Of a stretch of 64,000 nt of DNA, positions 8,540 to 17,038 are shown piece by piece; position 1 is the stretch's first letter; every line of letters begins with the position of its first letter. Where the stretch lies: NCBI GenBank assembly GCA_965279595.1, contig OZ257246.1, positions 2,764,450 to 2,828,449 on the forward strand. Reading direction: 5' to 3'. Below the pieces are notes generated by a model that made no database searches, was not told where the DNA came from, and saw only the letters and a program-made list of their open reading frames with translations. This stretch comes from CAIKLP01 sp965279595. Lineage in GTDB: Bacteria; Bacteroidota; Bacteroidia; Sphingobacteriales; Sphingobacteriaceae. Made by a program: the position numbers and the translations under genes.

Positions 8540-9078
8540 ATGAAAGAGGGCATCATCTTAGGAAATCCCAAGTTTGAAATTACCATCCAACGCCTTTGTC
8601 ATCAATTAATCGAAAATCACAACGATTTTTCTAATTCGGTTTTATTGGCTTACAACCAAGAGGAATTTATTTGGCAAAAAGAATTCAAGAACAATTACAA
8701 AAACTATTACCCAAGAAAACTATACGATTAGGAAATCTCGACGTAACTTTTTTTAGAGATGACTTCAGACATCGTGAATCACCTTTAGTTCCAAATGCAA
8801 CAAGCATTGATTTCATCATTGAGAATAAAAAAGTAATTATTATTGATGATGTATTGTTTACAGGCAGAACCATCAGAGCTGGAATGGATGCCATGCTTGC
8901 TTTTGGAAGACCTTCCAAAGTAGAATTATTAGTACTCATTGATAGAAGATATACCAGACATCTACCCATTGAACCAGACTATGTAGGAATGGCAGTTGAT
9001 TCCATTTCTTCTGAAAAAGTAAAAGTAAAATGGAAAGAAACCGAAGGTAAAGACGAGGTAATTTTATTAGGCGAATAA
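8540..9078 (+). pseudogene. pyrR: PyrR bifunctional regulator / uracil phosphoribosyltransferase, frameshifted
   Basis: The first part (8540 to about 8647) reads as a PyrR N-terminus (LCHQLIENHNDFSNSVLL); the family then continues GLQPRGIYLAKRIQEQL, which is found only in another frame from about 8648. One missing G in the GG at 8647-8648 explains it. The downstream frame is intact to 9078 and includes the PRPP loop VIIIDDVLFTGRTIRAG and the RHLPIEPDYVG signature. As read, the ribosome would stop at 8731. Everything else is well conserved, so the gene is either freshly broken or carries a sequencing error in a short G run. It precedes pyrB by 25 bases. In the family PyrR binds pyr mRNA and makes UMP from uracil. 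Confidence 0.88.
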
Positions 9079-9103
9079 ATTAAAAAGTACAAAAGAAATT
9101 AAA

Positions 9104-10030
9104 ATGCAAAAACTGAGTGTTCGTCATTTATTAGGAATAAAAGGATTAACTAAAAACGATGTCAAATTAATTTTTGAAACGGCTGATAATTTTAAAACCA
9201 TCATTAACCGCCCCATTAAAAAAGTACCTTCCCTACGTGACACTACTATTGCAAATATTTTTTTCGAAAACTCTACCCGTACTAAACTCTCTTTTGAATT
9301 AGCTGAAAAAAGATTATCAGCAGACGTAGTAAATTTTGCTGCCTCCTCCTCTTCTGTTAGCAAAGGAGAAACACTGATCGACACAGTCAACAATATTTTG
9401 GCGATGAAAGTAGATATGGTAGTTATGCGCCACCCCTACCCAGGTGCAGCTTTGTTCCTTTCAAAACATATCAATGCCCAAATAATTAATGCAGGAGATG
9501 GAGCACATGAACATCCCACACAAGCATTATTAGATGCTTACTCAATCAGAGAAAAATTAGGTGATGTGGCTGGGAAAAAAATTGTGATTGTTGGAGATAT
9601 CATGCACTCTAGAGTTGCTCTTTCTAATATATTATGTTTAAAATTATTAGGTGCTGAAGTTAAAGTATGCGGACCAAGTACTTTAATTCCTAAGCACATT
9701 GAATCATTAGGAATAAAAGTTGAACCTGATTTAAGAAAAGCCTTAGCTTGGTGTGACGTAGCAAATATGCTTCGCATACAATTAGAACGACAAGACATTA
9801 AATATTTCCCTAGTCTGCGTGAGTACAGCATGATGTATGGTTTAAATAAAAATATTTTAGATTCGCTTCCTAAAGAAATTGTCATTATGCATCCTGGCCC
9901 TATCAATAGAGGTGTTGAAATTTCAAGTGATGTAGCAGATGCCAAACAATCAATCATCCTAGACCAAGTTGAAAATGGAGTTGCCATCCGCATGGCGATT
10001 TTATATTTGCTGGCTGGTCAACAAAACTAA
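9104..10030 (+). CDS. pyrB: aspartate carbamoyltransferase catalytic chain
   Basis: A 308-residue PyrB, condensing carbamoyl phosphate and aspartate in the second step of pyrimidine synthesis. The carbamoyl-phosphate loop STRTK is at 57-61, HPTQALLD at about 137-144, and the aspartate-domain HPGPINRG motif near 264-271. Length equals the usual 305-310. It follows pyrR by 25 bases and shares its promoter. No pyrI regulatory chain is in the window, which fits the pyrR-type (unregulated trimer) arrangement. Confidence 0.96.
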   Translation: MQKLSVRHLLGIKGLTKNDVKLIFETADNFKTIINRPIKKVPSLRDTTIANIFFENSTRTKLSFELAEKRLSADVVNFAASSSSVSKGETLIDTVNNILAMKVDMVVMRHPYPGAALFLSKHINAQIINAGDGAHEHPTQALLDAYSIREKLGDVAGKKIVIVGDIMHSRVALSNILCLKLLGAEVKVCGPSTLIPKHIESLGIKVEPDLRKALAWCDVANMLRIQLERQDIKYFPSLREYSMMYGLNKNILDSLPKEIVIMHPGPINRGVEISSDVADAKQSIILDQVENGVAIRMAILYLLAGQQN

Positions 10031-10097
10031 CTGTTTTTTTACTTCAATCTGACTCAAAATCTACCTCCACCCTGTAGCAAATACGGTGATATTCTAT

Positions 10098-10105
10098 TAT
10101 ATTGC
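10098..10105 (+). promoter_or_regulatory. possible -7 element TATATTGC
   Basis: A one-base-short variant of TAnnTTTGC, 18 nt before the TonB receptor ATG. The same TAnnTTGC form precedes yebC (42859) and the second ompH gene (61312-61319, minus). Inferred. Confidence 0.35.
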
Positions 10106-10122
10106 AAACTTTTACCTTTACT

Positions 10123-12432
10123 ATGAAAATTAAAATTTATACCCTATTAAGCTTTTTGATTTTATTAACAAGTACGATTAACCTTTTTGCTCAAAGTAAT
10201 ACTGCAGAAGTAAGAGGTTTTGTTTACGATAAAAAAACTGGTGAGCCATTAATTTTTACCAAAGTATATTTAGAAGGAACAACCATTGGTATGTCAACAG
10301 ATGTAAATGGTTTTTTTAATATTACTAAAATTAAACCAGGCGCTTATACCATCATCAGTTCAGGGGTAGGTTTTGATACGGTGAAATTTAATATCAACTT
10401 AAAAGCGGGTTCTAAAATCTCTCAAAATTTTTATTTAAGTCAATTAGCAATTGATATAAAAACAGTTGATATCACTGCAGATAAAACAGAGAATTTAACT
10501 GAAACAAAAGTATCAGTTGTAAAAGTAACTCCTAAGCAAATCACAAAAATTCCATCAGTAGGTGGTGAACCCGATTTAGCACAATACTTACAAGTTTTAC
10601 CCGGTGTAATTTTTACTGGTGACCAAGGTGGACAGTTATATATCCGTGGCGGTTCCCCTATTCAAAATAAAGTTTTATTGGATGGTATGATTATTTATAA
10701 TCCTTTCCATTCTATCGGATTGTTCTCTGTTTTTGAAACTGATATCATTCGTAATGCGGATGTTTATACTGGTGGATTTGGTGCAGAATATGGTGGAAGA
10801 ATTTCAGCAGTGATGGATATCACCACAAGAGATGGTAATAAGAGAAGACTAGCAGGTAAAGTAGCATCCAATCCTTTCACGAGTAAAATATTATTAGAAG
10901 GACCTTTGAAAAAATATGAAGAAGGAAAAGCAACTTCTTCTTTTATTGTTTCAGCAAGAACATCTTATTTAGAGCAAACTTCCAAAAGTATTTACAGTTA
11001 TGTAGATACAGCTGGATTACCTTATAACTTTACCGATTTATATGCTAAAGCATCATTCAATGGTGTGAATGGTAGTAAATTAAATTTATTCGGATTCAAT
11101 TTTACCGATCAAGTAAATTATAAAGCACCTGCATCTTTGGCTTGGAATAGCTCAGGATTTGGAGGAAATTTTGTGATCATTCCAGGTGCAGCATCCGTTT
11201 TAGTTGATGGAGCATTCGCTTATTCTGGATATGATATTCAAATGAAAGAATTGACATCTAAACCACGTTTTTCTGAAATTAATGGTTTCAATGCCGCATT
11301 AAACTTCACCTACTTTTATGGTAAAGATGAAATGAAATATGGAATTGAAATGTTAGGTTTTAAAACCAATTTCGAATTTACCAATGCTGCAAATACTTCA
11401 GTAAAACAAGAACAGTTTACATCTGAAATTGCCGCTTATACCAAATATAAATACACCAAAAACAGATTGATTCTTGAGCCGAGTATTCGCGCTCATTATT
11501 ATGCCTCATTGGCTGAAATGTCAATAGAACCAAGGTTGAGCGGAAAGTTCATCATCACAGAAAACATTCGCTTGAAAGCAGCGGGTGGTTATTATAGCCA
11601 GAATTTAATCAGTGCAAGTTCAGATAGAGATGTAGTAAATTTATTTTATGGATTTTTATCAGGACCAGAAGATGCGCCCGACAATTTTGATGGTAAAGCT
11701 GTTGACAGCAGATTACAAAAAGCTAGACATTTAATTGGTGGTATTGAAATTGATTTTGCGAAACATTGGCAAATAAATATTGAAAGTTATTTGAAGAAAT
11801 TTGATCAATTAACAAATATCAATAGAGACAAAATTTATCCAAACACGGATGAATTCAAAAACAAACCAGCTTACCAAAGAGAGAATTATATTATTGAAAC
11901 TGGTTCTGCTTATGGCTTTGATGTTGCGTTGAAATATGAATTCAAAAAAGTTTATTTATGGGCAACTTATTCATTGGGTTATGTTAATCGTTATGATGGA
12001 ATCAGAGAATATCATCCGCATTTTGATAGAAGACACAATGTGAATTTAGTAGGTACTTATAATTTTGGTAAAAAAGGAAGTTGGGAAATTGATGGAAGAT
12101 GGAACTTAGGTTCAGGTTTCCCTTTCACGCAAACTCAAGGATTCTATGAAAAAATTGCTTTCGAAGAAATCAATGGAAGCATCACCAATCAGAACGGAGA
12201 ATTAGGTGTGATTTATGGTGAAGTAAATCAAGGCAGATTACCTTGGTACCATCGCTTTGATTTAAGTGTTAAAAAGAAATGGGAAATCACAAAGAACAAT
12301 ACTTTAGAAGCTAACTTAGGTGCAACTAATATTTACAATAGAGATAATCTTTTCTATTTTGATAGAATCACTTATACTAAAAAATACCAATTACCATTTT
12401 TACCTAGTTTTGGGGTGAGTTTGACTTTCTAA
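10123..12432 (+). CDS. TonB-dependent outer-membrane receptor with N-terminal carboxypeptidase-like domain
   Basis: About 769 residues. A signal peptide ending in LFAQ is followed by a CarboxypepD_reg-like domain (about 25-110, GFVYDKKTGEPL), a plug domain (about 125-230, with QLYIRGG and NKVLLDGMIIYNPFH) and a beta barrel ending in aromatic SLTF. The plug motifs are those of TonB-gated importers. There is no SusD partner, siderophore gene or sensor next to it, so the substrate is unknown. An in-frame TTG at 10102 was rejected because the ATG at 10123 gives a standard signal peptide and lies after the likely promoter. Confidence 0.9.
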   Translation: MKIKIYTLLSFLILLTSTINLFAQSNTAEVRGFVYDKKTGEPLIFTKVYLEGTTIGMSTDVNGFFNITKIKPGAYTIISSGVGFDTVKFNINLKAGSKISQNFYLSQLAIDIKTVDITADKTENLTETKVSVVKVTPKQITKIPSVGGEPDLAQYLQVLPGVIFTGDQGGQLYIRGGSPIQNKVLLDGMIIYNPFHSIGLFSVFETDIIRNADVYTGGFGAEYGGRISAVMDITTRDGNKRRLAGKVASNPFTSKILLEGPLKKYEEGKATSSFIVSARTSYLEQTSKSIYSYVDTAGLPYNFTDLYAKASFNGVNGSKLNLFGFNFTDQVNYKAPASLAWNSSGFGGNFVIIPGAASVLVDGAFAYSGYDIQMKELTSKPRFSEINGFNAALNFTYFYGKDEMKYGIEMLGFKTNFEFTNAANTSVKQEQFTSEIAAYTKYKYTKNRLILEPSIRAHYYASLAEMSIEPRLSGKFIITENIRLKAAGGYYSQNLISASSDRDVVNLFYGFLSGPEDAPDNFDGKAVDSRLQKARHLIGGIEIDFAKHWQINIESYLKKFDQLTNINRDKIYPNTDEFKNKPAYQRENYIIETGSAYGFDVALKYEFKKVYLWATYSLGYVNRYDGIREYHPHFDRRHNVNLVGTYNFGKKGSWEIDGRWNLGSGFPFTQTQGFYEKIAFEEINGSITNQNGELGVIYGEVNQGRLPWYHRFDLSVKKKWEITKNNTLEANLGATNIYNRDNLFYFDRITYTKKYQLPFLPSFGVSLTF

Positions 12433-12498
12433 GGAAACGGTTTCAGCTTATAAGTGATTGATTTTCAAAAGTTATTTGATTTTTGAAATAGGTTTATG

Positions 12499-12506
12499 TA
12501 GCTTTG
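12499..12506 (+). promoter_or_regulatory. promoter -7 element TAGCTTTG
   Basis: Perfect TAnnTTTG, 19 nt before the ATG at 12525. It shows that an in-frame TTG at 12504 lies inside the promoter and cannot be the start. Confidence 0.7.
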
Positions 12507-12524
12507 CATATACCTCATTCCCAA

Positions 12525-13088
12525 ATGCTAAAACTAATTAGCTATTCTTTTTTACTTTTTCTGATAAGCAGCTGTTGCTCGCCTACTAAGACTTATGAAA
12601 GTTTTTCAGAAGATCAAAAACGATTGTTGTATTATTTAGATGGTCAATTAATCAATTACAAGATTAATAGCGCTGATTCTATCAACCTTTTTGTTTCAGA
12701 TAAATTTATTGGAAATCTGCCCCCAGACGAGCCCGAAGCTGAAGAATGTGATAACTATTACCCAGCTTATGGAAGAGCTACCTTACAGGCTCTAACAGAC
12801 ACCTCCGTACATTTTATTGTAACCATTAAGAAAAGTAATGACGATGATGGTATTGCGGAAAATCTGAAATGGATGGGCTATAATATCAACTTGGACGATT
12901 CTGATCGTGTTGATTTTTACGATTCCCTCCTACTCAAAGGTGCTGATACTTTTAAAGATGTTTATGTTGTAACCGTTGATACCACTAACACTCGCAACGA
13001 TTTAATCAATCGCATTTATTTTAGTACCCATTACGGCATTATTCGCTTTGATAGAAAAGATGGGCGCGTGTATCGAATTAAGATCTAA
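12525..13088 (+). CDS. hypothetical lipoprotein
   Basis: A 187-residue protein with a signal peptide and a lipobox-like LISSC at the start, so probably membrane anchored. The mature part is acidic and rich in aspartate, with paired cysteines only near the N-terminus and one in AEECDNYYPAYG. It ends in IIRFDRKDGRVYRIKI, a beta-rich tail. I recognise no family. It has its own promoter and is followed by the large repeat tract, so it is probably monocistronic. Confidence 0.6.
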   Translation: MLKLISYSFLLFLISSCCSPTKTYESFSEDQKRLLYYLDGQLINYKINSADSINLFVSDKFIGNLPPDEPEAEECDNYYPAYGRATLQALTDTSVHFIVTIKKSNDDDGIAENLKWMGYNINLDDSDRVDFYDSLLLKGADTFKDVYVVTVDTTNTRNDLINRIYFSTHYGIIRFDRKDGRVYRIKI

Positions 13089-13130
13089 ATTGGAAGTTAT
13101 AATTTACACATTCGGTTATTTGTAAATTAT

Positions 13131-13522
13131 AATTTTAAATTTTGAATTTTAAATTTTGAATGTGTCCCTGTAAGATTACTTAATATCCTACACAACACTC
13201 TATTCCTTTTATAAGCTACCCAAAATTCAATTAATTCAATAATTCCTTCTATTATATTCAAAATTTTAAATTTTGAATTTTAAATTTTGAATGTGTCACA
13301 GCAAGATTACTTAATAACCTACACAACACTTAATTCCTTTTATTAGCTACCAAAAATTCAATTAATTCAATAATTCCTTCTATTATATTCAAAATTTTAA
13401 ATTTTGAATTTTAAATTTTGAATGTGTCGCTACAAGATTACTTAATATCCTACACAACACTCTATTTCTTTTATTAGCTACCCAAAATTCATTGAATTCA
13501 ATAATTCCTCCAATTGCATTCA
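13131..13522 (+). repeat. three 131-bp tandem repeats
   Basis: Three direct units with an exact 131-base period (the landmark GTGTC falls at 13162, 13293 and 13424). Each begins with the heptad run AATTTTA/AATTTTG, then about 95 bases of conserved unique sequence (AAGATTACTTAATA, CTACACAACACT, AGCTACC). Differences between units are scattered substitutions. The unit start is a family A arm; there are no non-repeated spacers, so this is not a CRISPR array. Confidence 0.85.
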
Positions 13523-13735
13523 AAATTTAAAATTTATAATTTATAATTATTGTAAATCCTGCTTCCATCATTCCAAATCCAATATCCGATATGCAAATTC
13601 AAAAAAAGAAGACCCATTTTACTACTCAATTCGTTATACCATCTACCCAAATTCATTGAATTCAATAATTCCTCTAATTGCATTCAAAATTTAAAATTTA
13701 AAATTCATAATTATTCCTTTTACGTTTTCAAAAAA
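13523..13735 (-). repeat. family A repeat element, including a copy inverted at 33513-33625
   Basis: Right-hand arms (ATTCAAAATTTAAAATT, ATTCATAATTATT) flank about 130 bases. The part from about 13600 to 13725 (GAAGACCCATTTTACTAC, AACGAATTG on the other strand, CAATTCATTGAATTCAATAA) is the reverse complement of 33513-33625 with only a few differences, so it is a dispersed element found in both orientations. Confidence 0.75.
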
Positions 13736-13763
13736 AAAATATTTGCAAATTTCAAAGTTCATC

Positions 13764-13780
13764 GTATATTTGCGATATAC
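13764..13780 (+). promoter_or_regulatory. arsR promoter and overlapping ArsR operator candidate
   Basis: The -7 element TATATTTG (13765-13772) is embedded in an inverted repeat GTATAT-TTGCG-ATATAC (13764-13780), 16 bases before the ATG. An operator on top of the -7 box fits ArsR autorepression released by arsenite; binding is inferred. Confidence 0.65.
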
Positions 13781-13795
13781 ATTTTAAGAGTCACT

Positions 13796-14134
13796 ATGGC
13801 CATCAACAAAAAATCAGAATTCGAAGAGTCAGAACTCATACTAGCAGATTATGCTAAAGCTATGGCGCATCCTGCCCGTATTCGTATTCTACAAATACTT
13901 GCTGAAAGAAATGAATGCATTTGCGGAGAAATTGTAGAAGTTCTACCCTTAGCTCAAGCAACCGTTTCACAACACTTAATTGAGTTAAAAAAAGCTGGAT
14001 TAATTAAAGGAACCGTAAGTGGTGCCAAATCTTGCTACTGCATCAATTGGGAAGCATTCGAACAATTAGAACGGGTGTTTGGCGTGTTTACTTTGGAGGT
14101 GGGGAAAGGGAAAGATGCAATTAAATGTTGCTGA
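13796..14134 (+). CDS. arsR: ArsR-family arsenic-responsive repressor
   Basis: A 112-residue winged-helix protein with the ArsR/SmtB pattern: AMAHPARIRILQIL (21-35), ECICGEI (40-46) and the recognition helix QATVSQHLIELKKAG (54-68). Cysteines that could bind As(III) are Cys41 and Cys43, the C80-Y-C82 pair and a terminal Cys111-Cys112. It heads the arsenic genes arsM, acr3 and arsC, all on the same strand, though 240-540 bases of repeats separate them, so whether one transcript covers all four is uncertain. Confidence 0.9.
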   Translation: MAINKKSEFEESELILADYAKAMAHPARIRILQILAERNECICGEIVEVLPLAQATVSQHLIELKKAGLIKGTVSGAKSCYCINWEAFEQLERVFGVFTLEVGKGKDAIKCC

Positions 14135-14139
14135 GAGAA

Positions 14140-14372
14140 ATTAAATAATTATGAATTTTGAATGCAATTGAAGGAATTATTGAATGTGGGAAAAGAAAAA
14201 ATTATGAATTATGAGTGTTGAATTTTGAATGTAATTGAAGGAATTTTAAATATTGAATGTGATGGCAATCAATTACCAATTAATTCAATGTACTCACTAT
14301 CTAGATTCCAATTAGCAAAATTCTAATTACCAAAATCCAACTTCCAACATTTCAATTTCTAAAATGAACAAA
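14140..14372 (+). repeat. mixed repeat-word DNA between arsR and arsM
   Basis: C-poor heptad words (AATTATGAATTTTGAATG, GTGTTGAATTTTGAATG) occupy about 14148-14262; the rest is G-poor (CCAATTAGCAAAATTC, CCAAAATCCAACTTCCAAC). The two halves are of opposite strand bias, as in the other elements, but here the arms pair only loosely. Confidence 0.55.
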
Positions 14373-14378
14373 TAAAAA

Positions 14379-15224
14379 ATGAAAAAAATGAAAACATCAG
14401 AAGAATTAAAAGCAATGGTTCGCGAGAAATACAGCGAAATTGCATTACAAGACAAAGACAGCAATGAAAGTTCATGCTGCGGAGCAAGTTGTTGTTCAAC
14501 CGAAGTTTATAACATCATGACAGATGATTATACAGAATTAGATGGCTACCAACCCAGTGCAGACTTAGGTTTGGGCTGTGGACTTCCTACAGAATTTGCC
14601 AAACTAAAAGAAGGTGATGTGGTAGTTGATTTAGGTTCAGGTGCAGGAAATGATGCCTTTATTGCAAGAAGTATAGTAGGTGAAACTGGTAAAGTAATTG
14701 GTGTGGATTTTACAGAAGCCATGATCAATAAAGCGAGAGAAAATGCTGAAAAATTAAATTTTCATAATGTAGAATTTAGATTTGGTGATATTGAAAATAT
14801 GCCTATCACAAGCAATATGGCTGATGTAATTGTAAGCAATTGTGTATTAAATTTAGTACCCGAAAAAGAAAATGTAATCAAAGATATTTACCGTGTATTA
14901 AAGCCCGGTGGACACTTTAGTATTTCAGATATTGTTTTAATTGGTGAGCTTCCTGAAAAGATTCGTAATGCCGCTGAAATGTATGCTGGTTGCGTATCTG
15001 GAGCTATTCAAAAATCTGAATATTTAAGTTTAATTGAAAAAGCAGGCTTCAAAAACATCAGCATCCAAAAAGAAAAAACAATTGCTATACCTGATGATAT
15101 TTTGAAAAATTATTTATCTGCAGAAGAAATAAATACTTTCAAAAATACAGATGCAGGAATTTTTAGCATCACAGTTTATGCGGAAAAGAAGGAAAGTTGT
15201 TGTGAACCGGGATGCTGCAATTAA
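14379..15224 (+). CDS. arsM: arsenite S-adenosylmethionine methyltransferase (ArsM)
   Basis: A 281-residue class I methyltransferase. The SAM-binding loop VVDLGSGAGND lies at 82-92 and the three cysteines characteristic of ArsM are present: Cys67 (GLGCGLP), Cys155 (SNCVLNL) and Cys205 (AGCVSG). It methylates As(III) to mono- and dimethyl forms. Extra cysteine pairs lie in the N-terminal SSCCGASCCS and the C-terminal SCCEPGCCN, likely metalloid-binding tails. ATG at 14388 is an alternative start three codons later. It lies between arsR and acr3. Confidence 0.93.
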   Translation: MKKMKTSEELKAMVREKYSEIALQDKDSNESSCCGASCCSTEVYNIMTDDYTELDGYQPSADLGLGCGLPTEFAKLKEGDVVVDLGSGAGNDAFIARSIVGETGKVIGVDFTEAMINKARENAEKLNFHNVEFRFGDIENMPITSNMADVIVSNCVLNLVPEKENVIKDIYRVLKPGGHFSISDIVLIGELPEKIRNAAEMYAGCVSGAIQKSEYLSLIEKAGFKNISIQKEKTIAIPDDILKNYLSAEEINTFKNTDAGIFSITVYAEKKESCCEPGCCN

Positions 15225-15227
15225 AAA

Positions 15228-15430
15228 AATTATGAATTTTAAACAAAAAATAGTGATGAATTATGAGTGTTGAATTTTGAATGTGTTCCTGCAAATATCA
15301 AAAGTTGTACTTCACAGTATTGGATAAAATAATTTAGCCTAAAATTTTGATTTTGGCAAATTGCTTTCCCGAATTCATAATTCATTTAATTAACATTCAA
15401 AATTCATCACTCAAAATTCATCACTTTAAT
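15228..15430 (+). repeat. family A/C inverted repeat element between arsM and acr3
   Basis: The left arm (about 15252-15283, GTGATGAATTATGAGTG, TTGAATTTTGAATG) is mirrored by the right arm (about 15393-15428, CATTCAAAATTCATCACTC). About 110 bases of unique sequence lie between. Confidence 0.65.
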
Positions 15431-15457
15431 TTATCATTTTTAATAAAAAAACTACGC

Positions 15458-16495
15458 ATGAAAAAACTCTCCTTCCTCGATCGCTATTTAACTCTGTGGA
15501 TTTTCATTGCTATGGCTGTTGGTGTTATCATTGGTAACTTCATTCCATCTGATTCAAGTTTTTTTGAAAGCATGAATTCAGGAACAACAAATATTCCATT
15601 AGCCATTGGTTTAATTTTGATGATGTACCCACCTTTGGCAAAGGTAAATTTCGACAACTTATCGGTTGTATTTAAAAACACTAAAATATTAAGTGCTTCC
15701 CTTATTCTGAATTGGGTTATAGGCCCTGTGCTCATGTTTATTTTAGCAAGTGTTTTTTTACATGATCAACCTGATTATAGAGTTGGACTTATCTTGATTG
15801 GATTGGCAAGATGCATAGCCATGGTCATTGTTTGGAATGAATTGGCTGAAGGAAATAGAGAATATGCCGCAGGTCTGGTTGCTATCAACAGTATCTTTCA
15901 AGTTCTACTTTATAGTTTCTATGCTTACTTATTTATCACTGTTTTACCTCCATATTTTGGCATGAAAGGAATGACCGTCGACATCAAAATAGCAGACATA
16001 GCAAAAAGTGTAGGTATTTATTTAGGTATTCCTTTTGTTGCTGGATTCTTGAGTAGGAAAATTTTAATTCAAACAAATGGTAAAGAATGGTATGAAAAGA
16101 AATTCATTCCACTTATTTCTCCAATAACTTTAATTGCATTATTGGCAACCATTATATTAATGTTCAGCTTAAAAGGAAAAATGATTGTTCAAATTCCATT
16201 TGATGTCATTAAAATTGCCATTCCATTAATCATTTATTTCGCATTGATGTTTTTCGTTTCTTTTTTCATTTCGAAAAAACTAGGTGCCACCTATTCACAA
16301 AATGCAGCTATCTCATTTACAGCTTCAGGAAATAACTTTGAATTAGCCATCGCAGTATCTATTGCCATCTTCGGAATCAATAGCGCACAAGCCTTCACAG
16401 GGGTTATTGGTCCGTTGGTAGAAGTACCCGCATTAATTCTTTTGGTACAAGTTTCGTTTTGGTTGAAAAGGAAAATGTATGTCGGAAAAGCATAG
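15458..16495 (+). CDS. acr3: arsenite efflux permease Acr3
   Basis: A 345-residue, ten-helix Acr3 (BART superfamily) transporter exporting As(OH)3 through the inner membrane by exchange with protons. The signature GLARCIAMVIVWNELAEGN near 135-153 includes the family's essential cysteine, and YAAGLVAINSIFQ follows. The open frame extends upstream to 15347, but that part reads through repeat DNA; the ATG at 15458 (MKKLSFLDRYLTLWIF) is the family start. Its last 125 bases plus downstream DNA are tandemly duplicated, see 16371-17020. Confidence 0.93.
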   Translation: MKKLSFLDRYLTLWIFIAMAVGVIIGNFIPSDSSFFESMNSGTTNIPLAIGLILMMYPPLAKVNFDNLSVVFKNTKILSASLILNWVIGPVLMFILASVFLHDQPDYRVGLILIGLARCIAMVIVWNELAEGNREYAAGLVAINSIFQVLLYSFYAYLFITVLPPYFGMKGMTVDIKIADIAKSVGIYLGIPFVAGFLSRKILIQTNGKEWYEKKFIPLISPITLIALLATIILMFSLKGKMIVQIPFDVIKIAIPLIIYFALMFFVSFFISKKLGATYSQNAAISFTASGNNFELAIAVSIAIFGINSAQAFTGVIGPLVEVPALILLVQVSFWLKRKMYVGKA

Positions 16496-16541
16496 ATATT
16501 GGAGTTGGAAGTTGGATAATGAATATTGGATAAGAAACACA

Positions 16542-16692
16542 GAATAATTTTAAATTTTGAATTTTAAATTTTAAATGTTAATTAAAGGAATTTTTGAATT
16601 AGGGGAAGTTGGTTATTTGATTTTAGTATTTAGCTTGGAAATAAGTCATCTTGCAGGAACACATTCAAAATTTAAAATTCAAAATTTTTATA
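16542..16692 (+). repeat. family A inverted repeat element downstream of acr3
   Basis: The left arm is AATTTTAAATTTTGAATTTT (from about 16548), the right arm CATTCAAAATTTAAAATTC (about 16661-16690). About 85 bases lie in the centre. It is repeated 325 bases on at about 16867-17031. Confidence 0.7.
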
Positions 16693-16695
16693 AAA

Positions 16696-16811
16696 TCGGA
16701 ATCAATAACGCACAAGCCTTCACAGGGGTTATTGGTCCGTTGGTAGAAGTACCAGCATTAATTCTTTTGGTACAAGTTTCGTTTTGTCTGAAAAGGAAAA
16801 TGTATGGCTGA
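16696..16811 (+). pseudogene. acr3 3'-terminal fragment
   Basis: Encodes the last 38 residues of Acr3 (GINNAQAFTGV through VSFCLKRKMYG) with one Trp-to-Cys change and an early stop. It arose in the 325-bp tandem duplication. An open frame reaches back to 16575 through repeat DNA but there is no sign that it is a real gene. Confidence 0.88.
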
Positions 16812-16866
16812 AAAGCGTAGATATTGGAGTTGGAAGTTGGATAATGAATATTGGATAAGAAAAACA

Positions 16867-17031
16867 GAATAATTTTAAATTTTGAATTATGAATTTTAAA
16901 TGTTAATTAAAAGAATTTTTGAATTTGGGGAGGTTGACTATTTGATTTTAGTATTTAGCTTGGAAATAAGTCATCTTGCAGAGACACATTCAAAATTTAA
17001 AATTTAAAATTTAAAATTTTTTTAAAAAATA
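16867..17031 (+). repeat. family A inverted repeat element, second copy of the duplication
   Basis: Same arms and centre as 16542-16692. The right arm has an extra heptad (three AAAATTT words). It ends ten bases before the arsC ATG, so the arsC leader lies within the repeat. Confidence 0.7.
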
Positions 17032-17038
17032 AATCAGC

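Larger units (their letters stand above)
16371..17020 (+). repeat. 325-bp tandem duplication covering the acr3 3' end and its repeat element
   Basis: TCGGAATCAATA occurs at 16371 and again at 16696, exactly 325 bases apart. Both units contain the acr3 C-terminus (NAQAFTGVIGPLVEVPALILLVQVSF), the words TTGGAGTTGGAAGTTGGATAA, and a complete family A element with a conserved centre (TTAGTATTTAGCTTGGAAAT). Units differ by scattered substitutions, so the duplication is not brand new. Confidence 0.88.

Noticed and set aside
8640..8660. Programmed frameshifting in pyrR
   Set aside because: No slippery heptamer or stimulatory hairpin is seen, and pyrR is not known to use frameshifting; a one-base deletion or sequencing error is simpler.
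9538..9993. Long minus-strand open frame inside pyrB (and similar antisense frames inside rpsA, carbonic anhydrase and marC)
   Set aside because: They lie wholly opposite well-conserved genes and their translations show no family motif; they are frame shadows.
13131..13522. Regularly spaced repeats suggesting a CRISPR array
   Set aside because: The whole 131-base unit is repeated, with no unique spacers and no cas genes in the window.
16575..16811. A 78-codon open frame as a separate small gene
   Set aside because: Its first part reads through repeat DNA and its second part is the duplicated acr3 C-terminus.
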